Shown here one piece after another: positions 15,001 to 20,703 of a DNA stretch of 64,000 bases (its first letter is position 1; every line of letters begins with the position of its first letter). The notes under the pieces were generated by a model. That model saw nothing but the letters and a program-made list of their open reading frames with translations, was not told the origin of the DNA and searched no databases. Source of the stretch: Terribium retamae. Lineage in GTDB: Bacteria > Pseudomonadota > Alphaproteobacteria > Rhizobiales > Rhizobiaceae. A program made the position numbers and the translations under genes. The stretch spans positions 50,700 to 114,699 of the forward strand of contig NZ_JAKREW010000016.1 of NCBI RefSeq assembly GCF_022347545.1, in the 5' to 3' direction.

Positions 15001-18000
15001 CCATTGGCATTGGCCACTGGGGTGTAAACCGGGGCTGAACTCGTAGCCAGATAGGCATTGATGTTGGCCAGCGTGCCGGTCAGGGTGATCGTTCCGGTGC
15101 CGGACCCCGTCACCGCCACCCCGCCCGCTGAAGTGGCCGCCAACGTACCTGAGCCAACGGACAAGGTAACCGTCACGGTGCCGCTGCCAACATCCGGGTC
15201 CGCTATCGATAGGCCGTTGAGCGCGACGCCGGTGTCTTCGTTGGTGGTCCAGCCGGAGGCCGGAAGACTGTTCACCGGCGCATCGTTGACGGCCACGACC
15301 GTGATCGTGGTTGTGGCGACGGCAGAGTCCTGCGACCCGTCATTGACGATGACATTGATGATACGGTTTGTTGGCGACGGATTATCACCGGTGTTGGAGA
15401 AGGTGATGGCACGAATGGCCGTGGCATAGTCCGCCTTGCTCGCGACGCCGGTCAATCGGATCGTGATCTGCCCCGCGACGGAGGTATCCGTTACGGCGGT
15501 GATACCAGACGGCAAGGAACCGACATTGAGTACATCGCCGGCAAAGGCATTGGTCAGGACGATCGTGGCAGAGCGCATGTTGGCGCTGTCCAAATCGCGG
15601 ACGGTGTTGTCGGTATCGGAGATCGATACCGCGGCGCCGTTTTCCGAATAAGACGTCGCGAAATCCACGCCGGCCGTCGCATCGACCAGGGTCAGCGCAC
15701 GGACATTGTCGATGAAGAAGTCGTCGCGACCCGGCAGGAGGATATTGCCGCCGGAATTGTATGAGAATTGCAAAGCACCAGAGGCGGAGACTGTAGTGGG
15801 CAGGTTGATGGTAACCGGCACCGTCGCCCAACTCCCAAAGGTCGTCGCCGCAACCGTGGCAGGGCTGCCGGAGGCGCCATTCAGATAGGTGATGGTAGCG
15901 GTGTTTGACCCCGAAGCGCCGGAGGTTATGCGTGCATAGATCACGCCACCGACGGAGATCTCCAGAGTCGCGACTGAATTCGTATCGGGATTGCCGTTGT
16001 TCCAACCGAAATCGAAGACCAGTTGCGCCGAGCCGGAGGGCGCCTGTCCGACATTCCAGCCGGTCACACCAGACTGTGTCAACGTTCCGCTGCTGTTGTC
16101 CGCCGACCAGGCGAAACCGTTTGCGGTGGTTCCACCTGTGCCGCTTACAGCCCAGCCGGTCGTACCGGAAAACCCACCATTGGTGATGATATCGGATGTC
16201 GTCAGGCCAGAGTTCAAGTCCACGATGGGGGCACTTACGGCGAAGCCGAAGTCCGCCGTCAGAGAACTGGCGCCAATGAGCGCCAGACTGGCGGTCCTGG
16301 TCAGCCCGCCAGTTGTGGATGGCGCGGAGTTGACGACGCCGTTCGTGTCGGTAACCCGGACAATGTATTGCCCCGGCAAGACATTGGTGAAGAGATAATT
16401 GCCGTTGGCGTCAGTGGTATCGGTGGCCAGCACCCGCTCGCCCGCGTCAATCACCCCGTCGCCGTCGATGTCGTCGATCAACTGGACGGTCACGTTGCCG
16501 AGCCCGACATCGCCTGCGTCGAATGTTCCATTGGAATTGTTGTCATCGAAAATCTTGTCGCCGACGGAGCCGGTGGCGGGAGTCCACGTCGTGGCGTCGC
16601 TTGCTCCCGTTAATGCCGTCGTGCCGTTGGTGGTGACCGTGACGGCAGAGCCTACCGATGCACCGGTCAGCGGATTGATGCGCTGGATGACGTTGCCGAC
16701 CAGATAGGTGTTGCCGTTGAGATCGCCGCCGCCCTGGGCGCCGCTGACACTGATGGTGTAGCTCCCGGGGATGGAGCCATCGGTCAGGCTGTATCGTGTG
16801 ACCGTCGTTCCGGAGATACTCAGCAGCGCGTTGTTGGCAGCGTCGACGGCAAAATCGCCCCAGTCGTTCGTCGCCGTTATCTGCGCGCCGAAGGTCGAAG
16901 CCGTACTGACTGTGCGGCCATTGTTGGTGAAGGTAATCTTGAATATTTGATCGTTGCTGCCGGTGATGTTCTCGACACCCAGGTAAAGCGCCCCATTGTA
17001 AAACGCTGCAGCGCCGCTGCCGACGCCCGTCGTTCCAACGGTGATGCTTGCGCCTGCTCCGTTGTTGGTAAGATCGGAATCGATGACGATGTGGGTGTTG
17101 TTGATGAAGTCGTACGCAAACAGGGCGCGATTGGTGGCGGCGCCGGCACTGTCGGTATAATAGATCAGGCCATTGACCTGATCGACGGCCAAGGAGTTGA
17201 TCGGGTCACCGACAGCTATGCCCCCAACCGTTGCAGGGACGGTGGTGATAGCTGTTGCTTTGCCGGTCAGCACATCGACACTGTAGATCGTCTTGCCTAC
17301 CGAGATGAGAAGCGCACCGTCACCCGTCGATGCGGGGGCTGTCAGCAGGTCGGCGAAGCTGTCCTGCGCGTCGCGATCGACCGCCAGGTCGGTTGTCACG
17401 TCGCCGAAGCGATATTCAAGATCCCAGTCGCCACCGAGTGCGGCTACGCCGGTGCGGTCAACGGAGGCTGCAATATCGGCGCCTGTGAGACGGCCCATCA
17501 TGTCTGCCGCAAGAGCCCCGCTTTCGCCCTCCGCAAAATCGCAGCCATAAATCAGGATATCGGCGTCGGCGCTCAACGAAGAACGCAGTCCTCGAAATTC
17601 ATCCGCGTACTCGCCCATCATCGAGTCGGCGGTCACTGTCGCCGACCCAAGGCTCAAACTGCCCTGGCTGCCATGCGAAATGATGTGCACGGCCTCGACA
17701 TCCTTCATGTCCTTCAGGACGTCGGCCATCTGCTCGACGCCGTCCTGGCCGGCGTCGAGCACAACGACTTCGTAGTCACCTTCGATGTTTTGCAGAAGCG
17801 TATCGTAGTCTGGCACTGAGCTGTCGACGAAAACAACCTGTGCCGGATGATCGGCTTGAGGCTGCTCGTCCTGCGGCTGATCATCCTGCGCCTGGGTTTC
17901 GCCGCTCACATCCGCTGGTTGTTTCAGAGCCTCTACCAGTGACGCATGATCTGCAGCAGCACCACTGTCCTGCAGTTCCTTCACAGGGGCCGGATCGACA

Positions 18001-18161
18001 TCGGTTTGTTGCGCTTTTTCGACCGTGACAGCGCCTGCCGCGTCAAACGCGATACGCTGTTCCAGTTCCATGAGCGCCGTAGCTAAACGGTTCCAGGATT
18101 TGCGGAGATTGGCCGGATCGACGGCTGCGCCAGAACTCTTATGACGAGGACGTTCATTCAT
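1..18161 (-). CDS. Giant DUF4347 repeat adhesin-like exoprotein (C-terminus beyond window)
   Basis: The reading frame is open from an ATG at 18161 to the left edge (6053 full codons). I translated it through and checked the frame at 12599, 6158 and 41. Residues 33-42 form a leader motif, LEQRIAFDAA, resembling the LEPR-type leader of other DUF4347 proteins. Residues ~108-265 are DUF4347, with IISHGSQG (H163) and ILIYGCDF (C207). Residues ~275-480 look like a propeller-type repeat region, ~530-607 like a CnaB/SdrD B-type domain (GDKIFDDNNSNG), and ~655-820 like a jelly-roll lectin-type segment. From ~820 onward come tandem cadherin-like, Ig-like and He_PIG-like modules, rich in VNDAPV linkers and DxDxD/DVDGDT calcium-type loops. 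There is no classical signal peptide. By family this should be a secreted or surface-held adhesin. The divergent TolC/HlyD/M50 operon is its likely exporter. The stop codon and any C-terminal secretion signal are not visible. Confidence 0.9.
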   Translation of the reverse strand, partial: MNERPRHKSSGAAVDPANLRKSWNRLATALMELEQRIAFDAAGAVTVEKAQQTDVDPAPVKELQDSGAAADHASLVEALKQPADVSGETQAQDDQPQDEQPQADHPAQVVFVDSSVPDYDTLLQNIEGDYEVVVLDAGQDGVEQMADVLKDMKDVEAVHIISHGSQGSLSLGSATVTADSMMGEYADEFRGLRSSLSADADILIYGCDFAEGESGALAADMMGRLTGADIAASVDRTGVAALGGDWDLEYRFGDVTTDLAVDRDAQDSFADLLTAPASTGDGALLISVGKTIYSVDVLTGKATAITTVPATVGGIAVGDPINSLAVDQVNGLIYYTDSAGAATNRALFAYDFINNTHIVIDSDLTNNGAGASITVGTTGVGSGAAAFYNGALYLGVENITGSNDQIFKITFTNNGRTVSTASTFGAQITATNDWGDFAVDAANNALLSISGTTVTRYSLTDGSIPGSYTISVSGAQGGGDLNGNTYLVGNVIQRINPLTGASVGSAVTVTTNGTTALTGASDATTWTPATGSVGDKIFDDNNSNGTFDAGDVGLGNVTVQLIDDIDGDGVIDAGERVLATDTTDANGNYLFTNVLPGQYIVRVTDTNGVVNSAPSTTGGLTRTASLALIGASSLTADFGFAVSAPIVDLNSGLTTSDIITNGGFSGTTGWAVSGTGGTTANGFAWSADNSSGTLTQSGVTGWNVGQAPSGSAQLVFDFGWNNGNPDTNSVATLEISVGGVIYARITSGASGSNTATITYLNGASGSPATVAATTFGSWATVPVTINLPTTVSASGALQFSYNSGGNILLPGRDDFFIDNVRALTLVDATAGVDFATSYSENGAAVSISDTDNTVRDLDSANMRSATIVLTNAFAGDVLNVGSLPSGITAVTDTSVAGQITIRLTGVASKADYATAIRAITFSNTGDNPSPTNRIINVIVNDGSQDSAVATTTITVVAVNDAPVNSLPASGWTTNEDTGVALNGLSIADPDVGSGTVTVTLSVGSGTLAATSAGGVAVTGSGTGTITLTGTLANINAYLATSSAPVYTPVANANGPVTLTMVTNDGGGSGTGGALTDTDVRTITITPINDAPTIDLNGDPAVSVPVSNGGAFSQPSVDAGAERTSTLTFTVAGNQLADQTRAVVAMTTVDDAFRIIINGRAITSSIIGVDSANAAATRLTFADGTSVVSGWVANSNGLPRVEVRITESGIEFWGTRTSTSTVLEQLFYPTTTGGLLALPDFIAGTNTIVIANPDGSGPESISGVVSVTTQDVDFSSTYTEGGAGVAIADIDRVIGDVDDTNMESASIVITNGKAGDLLSVTGGLPAGITASWNAATFTLTLTGSASKAAYETAIGQIRYSSTSDNPTLGGTATSRTINVTVNDGDINSNTAVATITITAVNDAPVNTLPAGGWTTNEDTSVTLTGLAVTDLDANGGTITVTLSVGSGTLNALAGGGVGVAGSGTATLTLTGTLAAINAYLGSASAPVYVPVADANGPITLTMTTNDGGNTGTGGALTDVDTATITIVPVNDAPVLDLDASGAGTGFSTTYTENGAGVAIADTDSLITDIDSANMTSATVIITNGQAGDVLSIAGTLPAGITASWNPATFTLTLTGAATKAAYETALEQVRYASTSENPSTTPRTINVTVNDGTANSNTAVATVNVIAVNDAPVNTVPGPASVAEDVLTAISGISVADVDNGTVTVTLSVANGILSPSVIAGTVTGNNTATITISGTVAQVNGVLASLRYQGNADFNGSDTLTVSTSDGALNDVDTVAITVTPVADIVADNVTTNEDTPISFNTITGTNGASADNFENAGRAISAVTQPPAGQGSVAFNPDGTITYTPATNFSGTTSFTYTVTSGGVTETATVTVTVNAVNDAPANTLPASGWATNEDTAVVLTGLSVADPDAAAGTITVRLDVASGALAASAGGGVAISGSGSGSLTLTGTLADINAYLASASAPVFTPAANANGPVALTMTTNDGGNTGSGGALTDVDTRTITVAAVNDAPVNTMPASYATNEDTALGLTGLQIADVDAASGTMTVVLTVSSGSLTATAGGSVTVAGSGTSSITLTGTLANINAFLAGASRPSFVPAADFNGPVSLTMTTSDGGNTGAGGVLSATDTRTITVNPVNDAPVLDLDASGAGTGYSTSYTENGAGVAIVDADSLITDIDSANMASATIVIANGQPGDVLSVSGALPTGITAAWNPATFTLTLTGSASKAAYETALEQVRYSSTSDDPSTVNRTINVVVNDGSTDSNVAVATVSVTAVNDAPVNTLPAAGWTVDEDTLLPLAGLSVSDPDAGAAPMTLTLSVGSGTLAAGNAGGVIVTGSGSGSITLTGTLASINAYLASASRPVYSPVADFNGSVTLTMTTSDGSLSDTDTRTITVAPITDIANDAVTTNEDTAVTINVNANDSFENSGHTITAINGTSIVTNGAVAVANGTVRLNADGTLTFTPAADYNGAASFNYTVASGGVTETAAVNVTITAVNDAPVNTVPGAQTIAEDTPLAVGGVSVNDVDGGTLTTTLTVTNGTLSVAASGATIGGNGTATVTISGTAAQINAALAGLVYNATADYYGPAQLTVQTSDGALSDTDFVAITVTPVADIVADSVTTNEDTPISFNVLTGTNGASADNFENGGRVVSAVTQPPAGQGTVTFNADGTITYTPAADFNGTTSFTYTVTSGGVTETTTVTVTVNPINDAPVNTVPGAQSTAEDTTLVFASATGNAITVSDVDGNVMTVTVTVTNGTFSLSGTTGLTFSAGDGTADQTMTFSGTAAAINAALAGAGYAPTADYNGPALLTIQTSDGALSDTDTIAISISPVADITNDTASTAEDTPVTISVLANDSFENPGRTISAVNGIAVTPGGPAVAMANGTVALNAAGQLIFTPTTDFNGNASFTYTVSSGGVTETATVNVAVASVNTPPINTLPSAFNTLEDTSVALAGLQVADADAGSGSISVTLSVDAGTLSAATAAGVTINGSGTATITLFGTLADINAYLAGATRPTFTPAANATANVTLTMTTSDNGNTGGPALVDIDTATITITPVNDAPSGADRAATIAEDTTYTFTASDFGFSDPNDSPANALAAIVITSIPANGVLSLGGTPVVAGQVITAANIANLTWTPAADASGTALASFTFHVRDNGGTANGGQDTDPTPNTFTFNVTAVNDAPINTLPSSFGVNEDTALVLTGLRVSDVDAGAGPITITLGVSSGTLSALSGAGVNVTGSGSGTIVLTGTITDLNAYLASASRPTFNPSANFNGPLTLTMTTSDGGNTGSGGVLADTDTAIITVAPINDAPVGSNTAFVTNEDTPFNGTLPIATDVDGDPLTYGAGATAPAHGTVVINANGTYTYAPAANFSGSDTFTYTVTDGTATVEYTVTVTVNPINDAPVAVGDTAQTNANTPANVNVLANDTDVDGDVLTVSQVNGSSANIGTAVGGSNGGTFTIGADGVAIFNPAGAFADLAAGQTRTTSVTYQASDGHGGFSTATLTITVIGTDDAPVSTPIANQTSNDAQTVSFNVSGNFSDPDAGDTLTFTATGLPAGLTIDAATGVISGTIDRSASVTGPYSVTVVAIDSSGLQASRTFTWTVLNPAPVARNDAVATTENSTVSGSVFADNGSGADSDPDGDPITVAAVNGSAAGVGTAIAGSSGGTFTTNADGTYSFLPGTGFDDLAAGQTRTTSVSYTISDGQGGTSTATVVVTVTGQNDAPVAVNDTFVTSEDTPVTFDVRTNDSDVDGGTITVTQIEDQNIAPGGTVAVTGGTVTLNADGTLTFTPAPDFNGSPSFTYTISDGQGGTGTGTVNGTVNPVQDSPVAANDTFVTNEDTAVTVDVLANDSDPDRDPLSVTQINGTDIVPGSSVAVTGGTVTLNADGTLTFTPAANFNGSPSFTYTISDGHGGTASATVNGTVNPIQDPPVAANDAFTTNEDTAVTFDVRGNDGDPDGDPLSVTQINGTNIAPGNSIAVTGGTVTLNANGTLTFTPTANFNGSPSFTYTVSDGQGGVATATVNGTVVAVNDAPVANDDTFTTDEDTATVFDVRTNDSDVEADALSVTQINGQNIAAGSSVAVAGGTVSLGVDGRLTFTPAADFHGSPSFTYTISDGHGGTATATVTGTVNPVNDAPVAVADSFTTNEDTPVVINVRSNDSDVDGDTITITQINGTAIAVGASVSVTGGSVMLNADGTLTFAPDANFNGNPSFTYTISDGNGGSATATVSGTVAAVNDAPVSSDTTVTTPEDGTLNGTLPPASDVDGDTVTYAAGSTTPAHGTVTINANGTYSYVPAPNFNGSDSFSFIVSDGNGGTNEYTVTVNVTPQNDAPVGTPIPDRSSQDGAAVNVSIAGFFSDIDGDTLSFSQTGLPAGLSIGANGVISGTIDRQASQGGPGANGIYTVTITASDGHGGTASQTFTFTVGNPPPVAVNDTAVTNEDTPVTINVLDGSASGGAADSDPDGDPLTVISASAANGAVTIGANGQITYVPNSNFNGTDIITYTISDGNGGTATATVTVTVNPVNDAPSGTPIADRTRNDGDTDSINASAFFADVDGDTLAYSVTGLPAGLTIDAATGVISGTIAHDASGPTGERVYTVTVSASDGHGGTMPITFRYTVLNLPPVAENDTATTTEDTPVDIPILANDSDPDGDDAEVIRVNNIVLTVGGPGVATSNGLVQLVLDGSGQQVLRFTPNADYNGQEAFTYTIDDGNGGVDTATVTITVVAENDDPVVTNPIPDRVRADGQSFTYDTSDFFNDPDGDGLNYVITGLPAGLTYDPLTGIISGMIDHNASQGGSGGVYTVTITAYDRPGGTGLSVAQSFDLTVTNPRPVAINDTVTVNEDAVAVFNVLTGAGTTSGASGADTDPDGDILTVTAASAGNGTVIIGANGQLTYTPKANFNGTDTIIYTISDGQGGTSTATVTVTVNAVNDAPISQDIANRIDNDSQIIAPQSFAPYFEDIDGDTLTYTVTGLPPGLTFNAATGEVSGTIDSGASTGGPAGNGVYTVTIVASDGSLTATETFTWFIDNLPPTAFDDTLTVNEDAGATGGNVLTNDIDPDGDGFAVSAVEGQTVVPGSPVTVTGSSGGTFTINADGSYTFVAGPVFSDLQAGETRTTTIVYTIRDDDGGLDTATLTVLVTGVNDSPTVDAIPSYTRADGQSMTSNPLNISTFFHDVESDALTFSATGLPSGLTMDAAGNITGVIANNASVNAPYTVTVTANDGNGGSVIQTFTFNVTNPAPTAANDTASTAEDTPIESINVLGNDTDPDGDILFVDPAFPPQAGHGTVSINADGTLRYVPNPDYNGTDTIVYRISDGQGGFSTGVVTVNVGAENDPPSVTPIPDILRNDSDTFSLDVTGNFSDPEGDPLTYTITGLPPGLTYDPATGVVSGKIAPDASGPTGRQTYIVTVTASDGFPGGSAATQFAFVVENLAPEANNDTATTAEDTPVNIPVLANDRDPDGDDGVVISVNGVDLILNGPSVQTTNGSVQLVMDGSAMVLRFTPNPNYNGTESFTYTIDDGNSGVDTATVTITVTPVNDAPVASTIPDLSRPDSSTVNLNISGYFSDVDGDDLDYAITGLPPGLTFDPETGLITGTLTANASQNSPYTVTVVANDREGGSGLSATTTFIFTVTNPAPGANNDTVVTNEDTAVTFNPITGVGTTSGAAGADVDPDGDPLTVTQIGGQPIAVNGTVSVTNGTARLNADGTLTFTPSANFNGTAIINYRVSDGNGGFDDASISVTVNAVNDVPSIDLNASTAGTGHDATYAEGDSPVTIAHGDAIALDAEDQIVRLDIALAGFVDGSAERIHLNGSVDLIYGTARNGTISFGGTTFAFTYDGAGSLHFENAAGATVPMTGSAVSALVRALQYDNTSDNPTTGARTLTFTVTDAEGAISPTAVATISVAPVNDNPIAVDDTSTTGENTPLTGAVPGVLGNDSDPEGDALMVTAVNGGAVGTTVAGSNGGSFIINADGSYSFDPLTAFDDLQVNETRSTTVTYTVSDGHGGTATATLTVVVSGANDAPVGAGDSISTAEDTPFTGTLPVATDVDGDTLTYA
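5533..7077 (-). repeat. Five tandem 309-nt in-phase repeats coding Ig/cadherin-like modules
   Basis: Inside the giant gene, unit boundaries fall at 5533, 5842, 6151, 6460, 6769 and 7078, an exact 309-nt period (103 residues). Each unit encodes a module with a variant of NEDT..FDVR.NDSD, then SVTQINGT, then TLTFTPAANFNGSPSFTYT, then SDG.GG.ATATV. Units between 6151 and 7077 are the most alike. Other repeats in the gene are more diverged and differ in length, so this block is probably the most recent local expansion. Such arrays can change copy number by recombination. They are also a likely place for short-read assembly collapse. Confidence 0.85.
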
Positions 18162-18459
18162 GGCCGCACCCGCAGGAGGCACTAATATTAGCGCCCCTTG
18201 AAGTTTAGCCCCTCGCCCATTTGTTACCGGGCGCCCACCCGACAACAAACATTGGTGATTCGATTTAAAATCACCTGCTTAGCAAACCTAGCTTGAACCA
18301 GCTTCTACAAATCCTCAAGCCAAATCACGGACAACAGTAAATTTGTCTTTTCGTCATTCATTCTGTTTTGGTTTTTCGATTGCGAATGGCTGTGAAGACA
18401 CGTTAAGTCTGTACAAGAGACGAATCGGGACGGGTGGGGCAGATCCGAGGTTCGGCGCA
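18162..18459. promoter_or_regulatory. Divergent intergenic control region of the secretion island
   Basis: This 298-bp spacer lies between the giant exoprotein (leftward) and the exporter operon (rightward), so it must hold both promoters. It is AT-richer than the flanking genes. It contains a dyad with 7-bp arms, GGTGATT (18254-18260) and AATCACC (18269-18275), separated by 8 bp. It also contains a palindrome CTAATATTAG around 18182-18191, close to the leftward start. A GATTC (GANTC, a CcrM methylation site in alphaproteobacteria) overlaps the left dyad arm. I see no convincing -35/-10 pair in either direction. The dyad is a candidate operator by inference only. Confidence 0.4.
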
Positions 18460-19920
18460 TTGAAGGTGGGGATACTGGCACTATCCGCCGGATTTCTGGC
18501 GGCAGGTTGCGCAATCAAGATTGAGCCTTTGTCGAAGGACCAGACCCTGGCCTTTGCGAATGAGCGGCTTGTTCGAGCAACTGCGGATCAAGAGCCTATC
18601 AGCGGTCCCATCAGCCTGTATGAGGCGATGGCACGCGCCCTCAAATACAACCTGGATACGAAAGTCGAGATCATGGAGGCCGCCCTGAAGGTCCGTGAAC
18701 TCGATCTTGCGAACTACTCTGCCTTACCCAAACTGGTGGCCAGCTCAGGTTATGCCGGTCGCAACGAAGCAGACGCAAGCACCCCGTCGACGCGCGACAA
18801 GGACATCTTCACCGACGACCTCACTTTTTCATGGAACATCCTCGACTTCGGTCTTTCCTATGTGCGCGCCAAGCAGGCTGCCGATGAAGCGCTCATCCAA
18901 CAGGAGATGAAACGCAAGATCGTCAACCGGGTGATCGAGGACGTGCGCACCGCCTATTGGCGCGCGGCAAGCTATGAGCGTCTGGTCGGTCGTATGCATG
19001 CGCTCCAAGGGCGCATCTCCGGCGCGTTGAGGGATACGCGGCGGCTGGCCAACAGTGCGGAAAGTTCGCCTCTCGTTGCTCTGACCTATGAACGCGAGTT
19101 GATCCAGATCCAGCGGGAGATCGAACTCCTGGAGGGCGAACTGCAGGTCGCCAAGAGCCAGCTGGCGGCATTGATGAATGTGAAGCCCGGCTCGAAGTAC
19201 ACTTTGTCTGTCCCAAGCCGCCGCCCGACAAAACTGGGCCTGCCCGACAAGGTCAACGATCTGTTTCAAGTTGCGGCGACCAACCGCCCCGAATTGCGCG
19301 AAGTCGCCTATCGCATGCGCATCAACGACAAGGAAGTCGATGCAGCACTGCTCGAGCTGCTTCCGAACTTCAATCTCTATGCAGGCGTAAACTACGACTC
19401 CAACAAGTTCATCGCATCGAACGATTGGGTGTCATGGGGAGCCAAGGTCAGCTGGAACCTCATGAAGCTGGCAACCATGCCCGTGGTGATGAAAAAGGTG
19501 GAAGCCCAGGGCGCGGCTCTCGACGCAAGGGCGCTTTCAGTCGCCATGGCAATCATGACGCAGGTTCACATCAGCCGCGTTCGTTATGCGCATCAGCGAA
19601 AATCCTACGGCACGGCGGCCGCGCTCTCCAACGTCTCCCACCGCATCCTCAAGCAGGTGAGATCGGAAACCGAGGCGCAGAAGACGAGCCAGCAGATCTT
19701 GATCCGCGAAGAGATGAACGCGCTGCTCGCCGATGCCAAGTTCGACATGGCCTACGCCGACCTTCAGAACGCCTACGCCAACGTCTACGCCTCGCTCGGC
19801 CTGGATCCGTTTCCAAGGGATCTCGATACCGATGCAAGCGTTGCTGTCATAGCAGAGAAACTCAAGGAAATGTGGACCCGGGAGGGAACTAAGGCCAGGC
19901 TGGAGGTTGCCGGCTTGTAA
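18460..19920 (+). CDS. TolC-family outer-membrane efflux lipoprotein
   Basis: The 486-residue product is predicted to be the outer-membrane channel of the exporter. The TTG at 18460 is preferred. It has GAGG nine bases upstream and gives a compact lipoprotein signal, MKVGILALSAGFLAAGC, with lipobox LAAGC and Cys17 as the lipidated residue. A longer in-frame TTG at 18343 would add 39 residues that hide the signal. The mature part has the two-fold, coiled-coil-rich OEP/TolC layout. It includes SLYEAMARALKYNLDTKVE near the start of the first repeat, long heptad helices such as ERELIQIQREIELLEGEL, and a second repeat (EVAYRMRINDKEVDAALLEL). It is the first gene of a four-gene operon, 36 bp from the adaptor. 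The family is clear. The cargo assignment to the giant protein rests on adjacency. Confidence 0.85.
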   Translation: MKVGILALSAGFLAAGCAIKIEPLSKDQTLAFANERLVRATADQEPISGPISLYEAMARALKYNLDTKVEIMEAALKVRELDLANYSALPKLVASSGYAGRNEADASTPSTRDKDIFTDDLTFSWNILDFGLSYVRAKQAADEALIQQEMKRKIVNRVIEDVRTAYWRAASYERLVGRMHALQGRISGALRDTRRLANSAESSPLVALTYERELIQIQREIELLEGELQVAKSQLAALMNVKPGSKYTLSVPSRRPTKLGLPDKVNDLFQVAATNRPELREVAYRMRINDKEVDAALLELLPNFNLYAGVNYDSNKFIASNDWVSWGAKVSWNLMKLATMPVVMKKVEAQGAALDARALSVAMAIMTQVHISRVRYAHQRKSYGTAAALSNVSHRILKQVRSETEAQKTSQQILIREEMNALLADAKFDMAYADLQNAYANVYASLGLDPFPRDLDTDASVAVIAEKLKEMWTREGTKARLEVAGL

Positions 19921-19956
19921 TAGCCCCAGGGCAAAGTCGGAGGAGGAGCTTGTCGC

Positions 19957-20703
19957 ATGCTTGCATCCCGTAGGGCTCGCGCCTTGTCGGTGCTGGCAGG
20001 TTTCGTGTTTGCCCTGCCAACTTTGTCTCAGGGCGAGGAAACCTCTGCCCGTGGTATCGTGCGTTCGACAAACGAAGCGTGGATATCCACCGACCTGGGC
20101 TTTCGTGTCGAGACTTTGCCGTTTCGCGAGGGGCAGGCTTTCAAACGCGGCGACATTCTTGCCACTTTCGACTGTGGCGATCTCGCCGCCGAGATGAAGT
20201 CGGCCGAAGCGCAACTGCGGGCCGAACAGATCACCTATGAAAACAATTCCCGGCTGGCCAAGCTGAATGCTGTCGGCAAATTTGAGGTCGCGCTTTCAAA
20301 GGCCAAGGCAGATCAAGCTTCCGCGGCACTCGAAGCCTACCAAAGCAAGTTTTCTCGCTGCACCATCAAAGCGCCGTTCGATGGTCGTGTCGCCGTCATG
20401 CGGGCTCATGCCTACGAAATTCCCGATCGTACACAACCCATTATGCAGATAGTTGGCGTGTCACAGTTGGAGATCGAGATCCTGCTGCCGTCGCAATGGC
20501 TGAAATGGCTGAAACCAGGCGTAGGCTTCGATCTCAAGATCGAGGAAACCGGCCAGGTCCTGCCTGCCGAAATTCAGCGGCTATCGGCAGTGGTGGACCC
20601 CGTCAGCCAGACGGTGAAGGTCATAGGTCGATTTACCGGCGAGCCGACTGACGTGCTGCCCGGAATGAGCGGCCCGGCAAGCTTCAAGGCTCCTGATGGC
20701 TGA
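19957..20703 (+). CDS. Short HlyD/membrane-fusion-type periplasmic adaptor
   Basis: The 248-residue protein is preceded by a strong AGGAGGAG ribosome site. Residues ~1-27 form a cleavable-type signal peptide ending near LSQGEE. The remainder is a compact membrane-fusion protein. It has a half lipoyl-like segment (FREGQAFKRGDILATFDCG), a short alpha-hairpin (KSAEAQLRAEQITYENNSRL), the second lipoyl half (CTIKAPFDGRVAVM), and a beta-barrel (EIEILLPSQWLKWLKPG). At 248 residues it is shorter than usual adaptors. By family it would bridge an inner-membrane component to TolC in the periplasm. It overlaps the next gene by 8 nt, so the two are probably translationally coupled. It has no transmembrane segment other than the signal peptide. 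Confidence 0.85.
   Translation: MLASRRARALSVLAGFVFALPTLSQGEETSARGIVRSTNEAWISTDLGFRVETLPFREGQAFKRGDILATFDCGDLAAEMKSAEAQLRAEQITYENNSRLAKLNAVGKFEVALSKAKADQASAALEAYQSKFSRCTIKAPFDGRVAVMRAHAYEIPDRTQPIMQIVGVSQLEIEILLPSQWLKWLKPGVGFDLKIEETGQVLPAEIQRLSAVVDPVSQTVKVIGRFTGEPTDVLPGMSGPASFKAPDG

Noticed and set aside
5533..15400. Direct repeats that could suggest a CRISPR array
   Set aside because: Repeat units are ~100 codons long, in phase and protein-coding, with no short repeat/spacer pattern and no cas genes.
262..16707. Many plus-strand frames of 60-340 codons across 0.2-17 kb
   Set aside because: They are antisense shadows of the repeat-coding giant gene, with repeated near-identical starts that follow the 309-nt period and no ribosome sites.
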